From: Deltaproteobacteria bacterium
Lineage (GTDB): Bacteria; Desulfobacterota_B; Binatia; Bin18
Direction: 5' to 3'
Assembly: GCA_012271025.1 (NCBI GenBank)
Contig: JAAXHF010000110.1
Location: 1 to 13,623, forward strand
Length of the DNA: 13,623 nt
Part shown: one piece after another, positions 11,913-13,623 of the stretch
Numbering within the stretch: the first letter of the stretch is position 1
Layout of the letters: each line of letters opens with the position of its first letter
Translations under genes and position numbers: made by a program
Notes under the pieces: generated by a model
What the model was told of the DNA's origin: nothing
The model's database searches: none
Seen by the model: the letters and a program-made list of their open reading frames with translations, nothing else

Positions 11913-13623
11913 GAGCGGTCCTCCTGGCCTGCGTCGGTCCGTCGAGACAGCTGTCGCGCAGAGCGCAGGGCGTCTTGCAGGCCGGGATAGGCCGGCGCTC
12001 GACCGGCAATAGTCTGGAACTCGGCCAGGGCACGCTGGGGCTGACCCTCGGCCAGCAGGGTCTGGGCCAGCACAAAGCGGCCGGCCAGGGAGCCGGGGCT
12101 GAGACTCAGCACCCGGAAAACCATGTCCTGGGCTTCGCGGTAGCGTCCTTCCCCGACCAGGTCCGCCGCAGACGCCAGCCAGGTGTCGCGCATGTGGTGG
12201 GCGGCAAAGGCGTCTTTGGGATTGAGGGCGTAGGCCCGCCGGTAGTGGTCGTGGGCGGCCGTGGCGTGTCCCTGGTGCAGCAGCGTCAGGCCGGCCAGGG
12301 CCAGGCTGCGGGCCTGGTAGGCGCGCTCAAGCCGCTGCCGGGCGCGTGGGGCCAGATTCGTGACCGGCGGCGGCTGTCGATAGCCCAGCAGTTCGGTCAG
12401 CGACGCCACCGCCAAGTCGTTTTCCGTATACAGCTGATCGAACGGGAGCGGGCTGCGGTACTCGATCCAGCCGTTATCCTCGGTGTTGAACGGCGCGCCG
12501 GCGGTCCAGTCCGCCAGCCGGTCCGGCCCGCACACAAACGCGGCCAGGAGATTGACCGGGCTGGTGCGGCTCAGCTCGGGGTGTTGGGCCAGCGCCCGGG
12601 CATACGCCTGCTGGAGCATGGCGAAGTCGAACGGTCGGGCGGACTCGGAGCCGACCAGGGCGCCATAGCCGCCGACCAGCCACAGTGAGGTGTGGGGAAA
12701 CACGTGCTGGAAGGTCCGGGCAATGACCTGGAGGGCTCGGGGGGTGAGCTGATTCAGAGACAGCCACTGGACGACGAGGCCCTCGGGCGCGAGACGCTGG
12801 CGCAGACGTGTGTAATGCTCAAGCGTGTACAAACTGCCCGTCCCGGCCCGGTAGGGGAAAAACAGGTCTTGGACAATCACGTCATAGGGCTGGCGGTCGG
12901 TCCGAAAAAAGCGGCGTCCGTCGGCCTGGGCCAGCCGGACCTTGGGCGCACTCAGCACGGCGCGGTTACTCCGCTCGAACAGATGGGCGGCTTCAATCAC
13001 GCCCGGTGAAATTTCGACGACCGTGACGGCTGCAACCCGGTCCAGCAGACTCGCCGCCAGGCTGGCTCCGGTGCCCAGGCCGACCACGGCCAGACGGCGC
13101 GGCGCCGGGTGCAGCAACAGCGGCAGGTAGCCCTGTTGGCGGGCGATGAAAACATCGTCCGGCGCGTCTGCCCCCTCCCGGCGCAAGCGGTTGGTCAGGA
13201 GAGAACGGACGCCGTTTGACGTATCCTCTACCACCTCCACCACACCCCTCCCGTCCTCCCGGTGGTAGAGGACCTGCTGGTTGCCACGGGCCAGGAACTG
13301 CTGGAACGTCAGGTCGGCCGGCAGGCTATAGGCCAGGGCCAGGAGCAGCCCGGCCGCCGCGCCGACAAGGCGCATCGGTCGCCGGGTCCGGCCGTGGACC
13401 AACACCAGCGTGCCGGCGGTCGCGTTGCACACGGCGGCCAGCAGCAGGCTGAAACGCAGCCCCAGGCTCGGAATCAGCACAAAACTGGCGCTGACCGAGC
13501 CCAGCACGGCTCCCAGGGTATTGGTCCCCAGCAGCCGGCCGAGCGCACCGCCCACCCGCCGCCCGGACAGCTGACGCCAGGCCAGCGGAAAAGCCATGCC
13601 CAGACACATGGTCGGTAGCAGCA
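11909..13623 (-). CDS. Fused MFS/spermidine-synthase-like membrane protein with C-terminal TPRs (5' end missing)
   Basis: This is the C-terminal 571 codons of a larger gene whose start lies past the right edge; the frame stays open to 13623 and reads LLPT before the first Met in the window. The visible N-terminal part holds the last membrane segments of the integral-membrane half (GMAFPLAW, and hydrophobic spans at about 30-50 and 80-95 of the visible part). A Rossmann methyltransferase-like domain follows, with LAVVGLGTGASLAASL, VTVVEISP and DVIVQDLFFPYRAGTGSLYTLEHY, then the family mark NTEDNGWIEYRSP. The end, about the last 130 residues, is TPR-like (YRRAYALNPKDAFAAHH, FVLAQTLLAEGQPQRALAEFQTI). 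Canonical spermidine synthases have a D-S-x-D-P loop; the altered loop here makes true polyamine synthesis uncertain. Confidence 0.85.
   Translation of the reverse strand, partial: LLPTMCLGMAFPLAWRQLSGRRVGGALGRLLGTNTLGAVLGSVSASFVLIPSLGLRFSLLLAAVCNATAGTLVLVHGRTRRPMRLVGAAAGLLLALAYSLPADLTFQQFLARGNQQVLYHREDGRGVVEVVEDTSNGVRSLLTNRLRREGADAPDDVFIARQQGYLPLLLHPAPRRLAVVGLGTGASLAASLLDRVAAVTVVEISPGVIEAAHLFERSNRAVLSAPKVRLAQADGRRFFRTDRQPYDVIVQDLFFPYRAGTGSLYTLEHYTRLRQRLAPEGLVVQWLSLNQLTPRALQVIARTFQHVFPHTSLWLVGGYGALVGSESARPFDFAMLQQAYARALAQHPELSRTSPVNLLAAFVCGPDRLADWTAGAPFNTEDNGWIEYRSPLPFDQLYTENDLAVASLTELLGYRQPPPVTNLAPRARQRLERAYQARSLALAGLTLLHQGHATAAHDHYRRAYALNPKDAFAAHHMRDTWLASAADLVGEGRYREAQDMVFRVLSLSPGSLAGRFVLAQTLLAEGQPQRALAEFQTIAGRAPAYPGLQDALRSARQLSRRTDAGQEDRS

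Overview
The window comes from a GC-rich bacterium with an outer membrane: it carries a TonB-dependent receptor and its ExbB/ExbD/TonB energising complex. The lineage cannot be fixed from this sequence. The heme-uptake proteins look more like the IsdE/IsdG type than the enterobacterial Hmu/Hem type, and the large fused MFS/spermidine-synthase-like protein with TPR repeats argues against an enteric bacterium. Every confident gene is on the minus strand; only a 15-codon tail at the left edge reads on the plus strand.

Reading in the direction of transcription (right to left), the first block runs from the window's right end to about 8224. It holds the 3' part of a membrane spermidine-synthase-like gene, a small translationally coupled one-TM ORF, a 69-aa Cys/His-containing protein, a structured 140-nt gap, then a heme-type ABC importer (IsdE-like binding protein, FecCD permease, ATPase) and an IsdG-family heme monooxygenase. 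The last three are coupled by an overlap or by ATGA junctions.

The second block (8207 to 810) starts at a promoter overlapped by a near-perfect Fur-type palindrome. A conserved 60-nt RNA element ending in a strong intrinsic terminator lies between that promoter and exbB. The genes are exbB, exbD, a second exbD, tonB, a Fiu-like catecholate receptor, an FMN alpha-hydroxy-acid dehydrogenase, a PiuC/YbiX dioxygenase and a short PepSY membrane protein. This extends the fiu-piuC theme with its own energy module and a flavoenzyme.

The third block (776 to 216) begins with a second copy of the same promoter, 23-bp Fur palindrome and 60-nt element. A repeat- and hairpin-rich leader of about 220 nt follows, then a 65-aa protein that is a gap-free paralog of the 69-aa protein in the first block.

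Together this is an iron/heme acquisition island. The least explained parts are the paired small proteins (CxxxHxH and CxxxCxH), the duplicated Fur-controlled 60-nt RNA element, the second ExbD with Asn in place of the essential membrane Asp, and the dehydrogenase in the siderophore operon.
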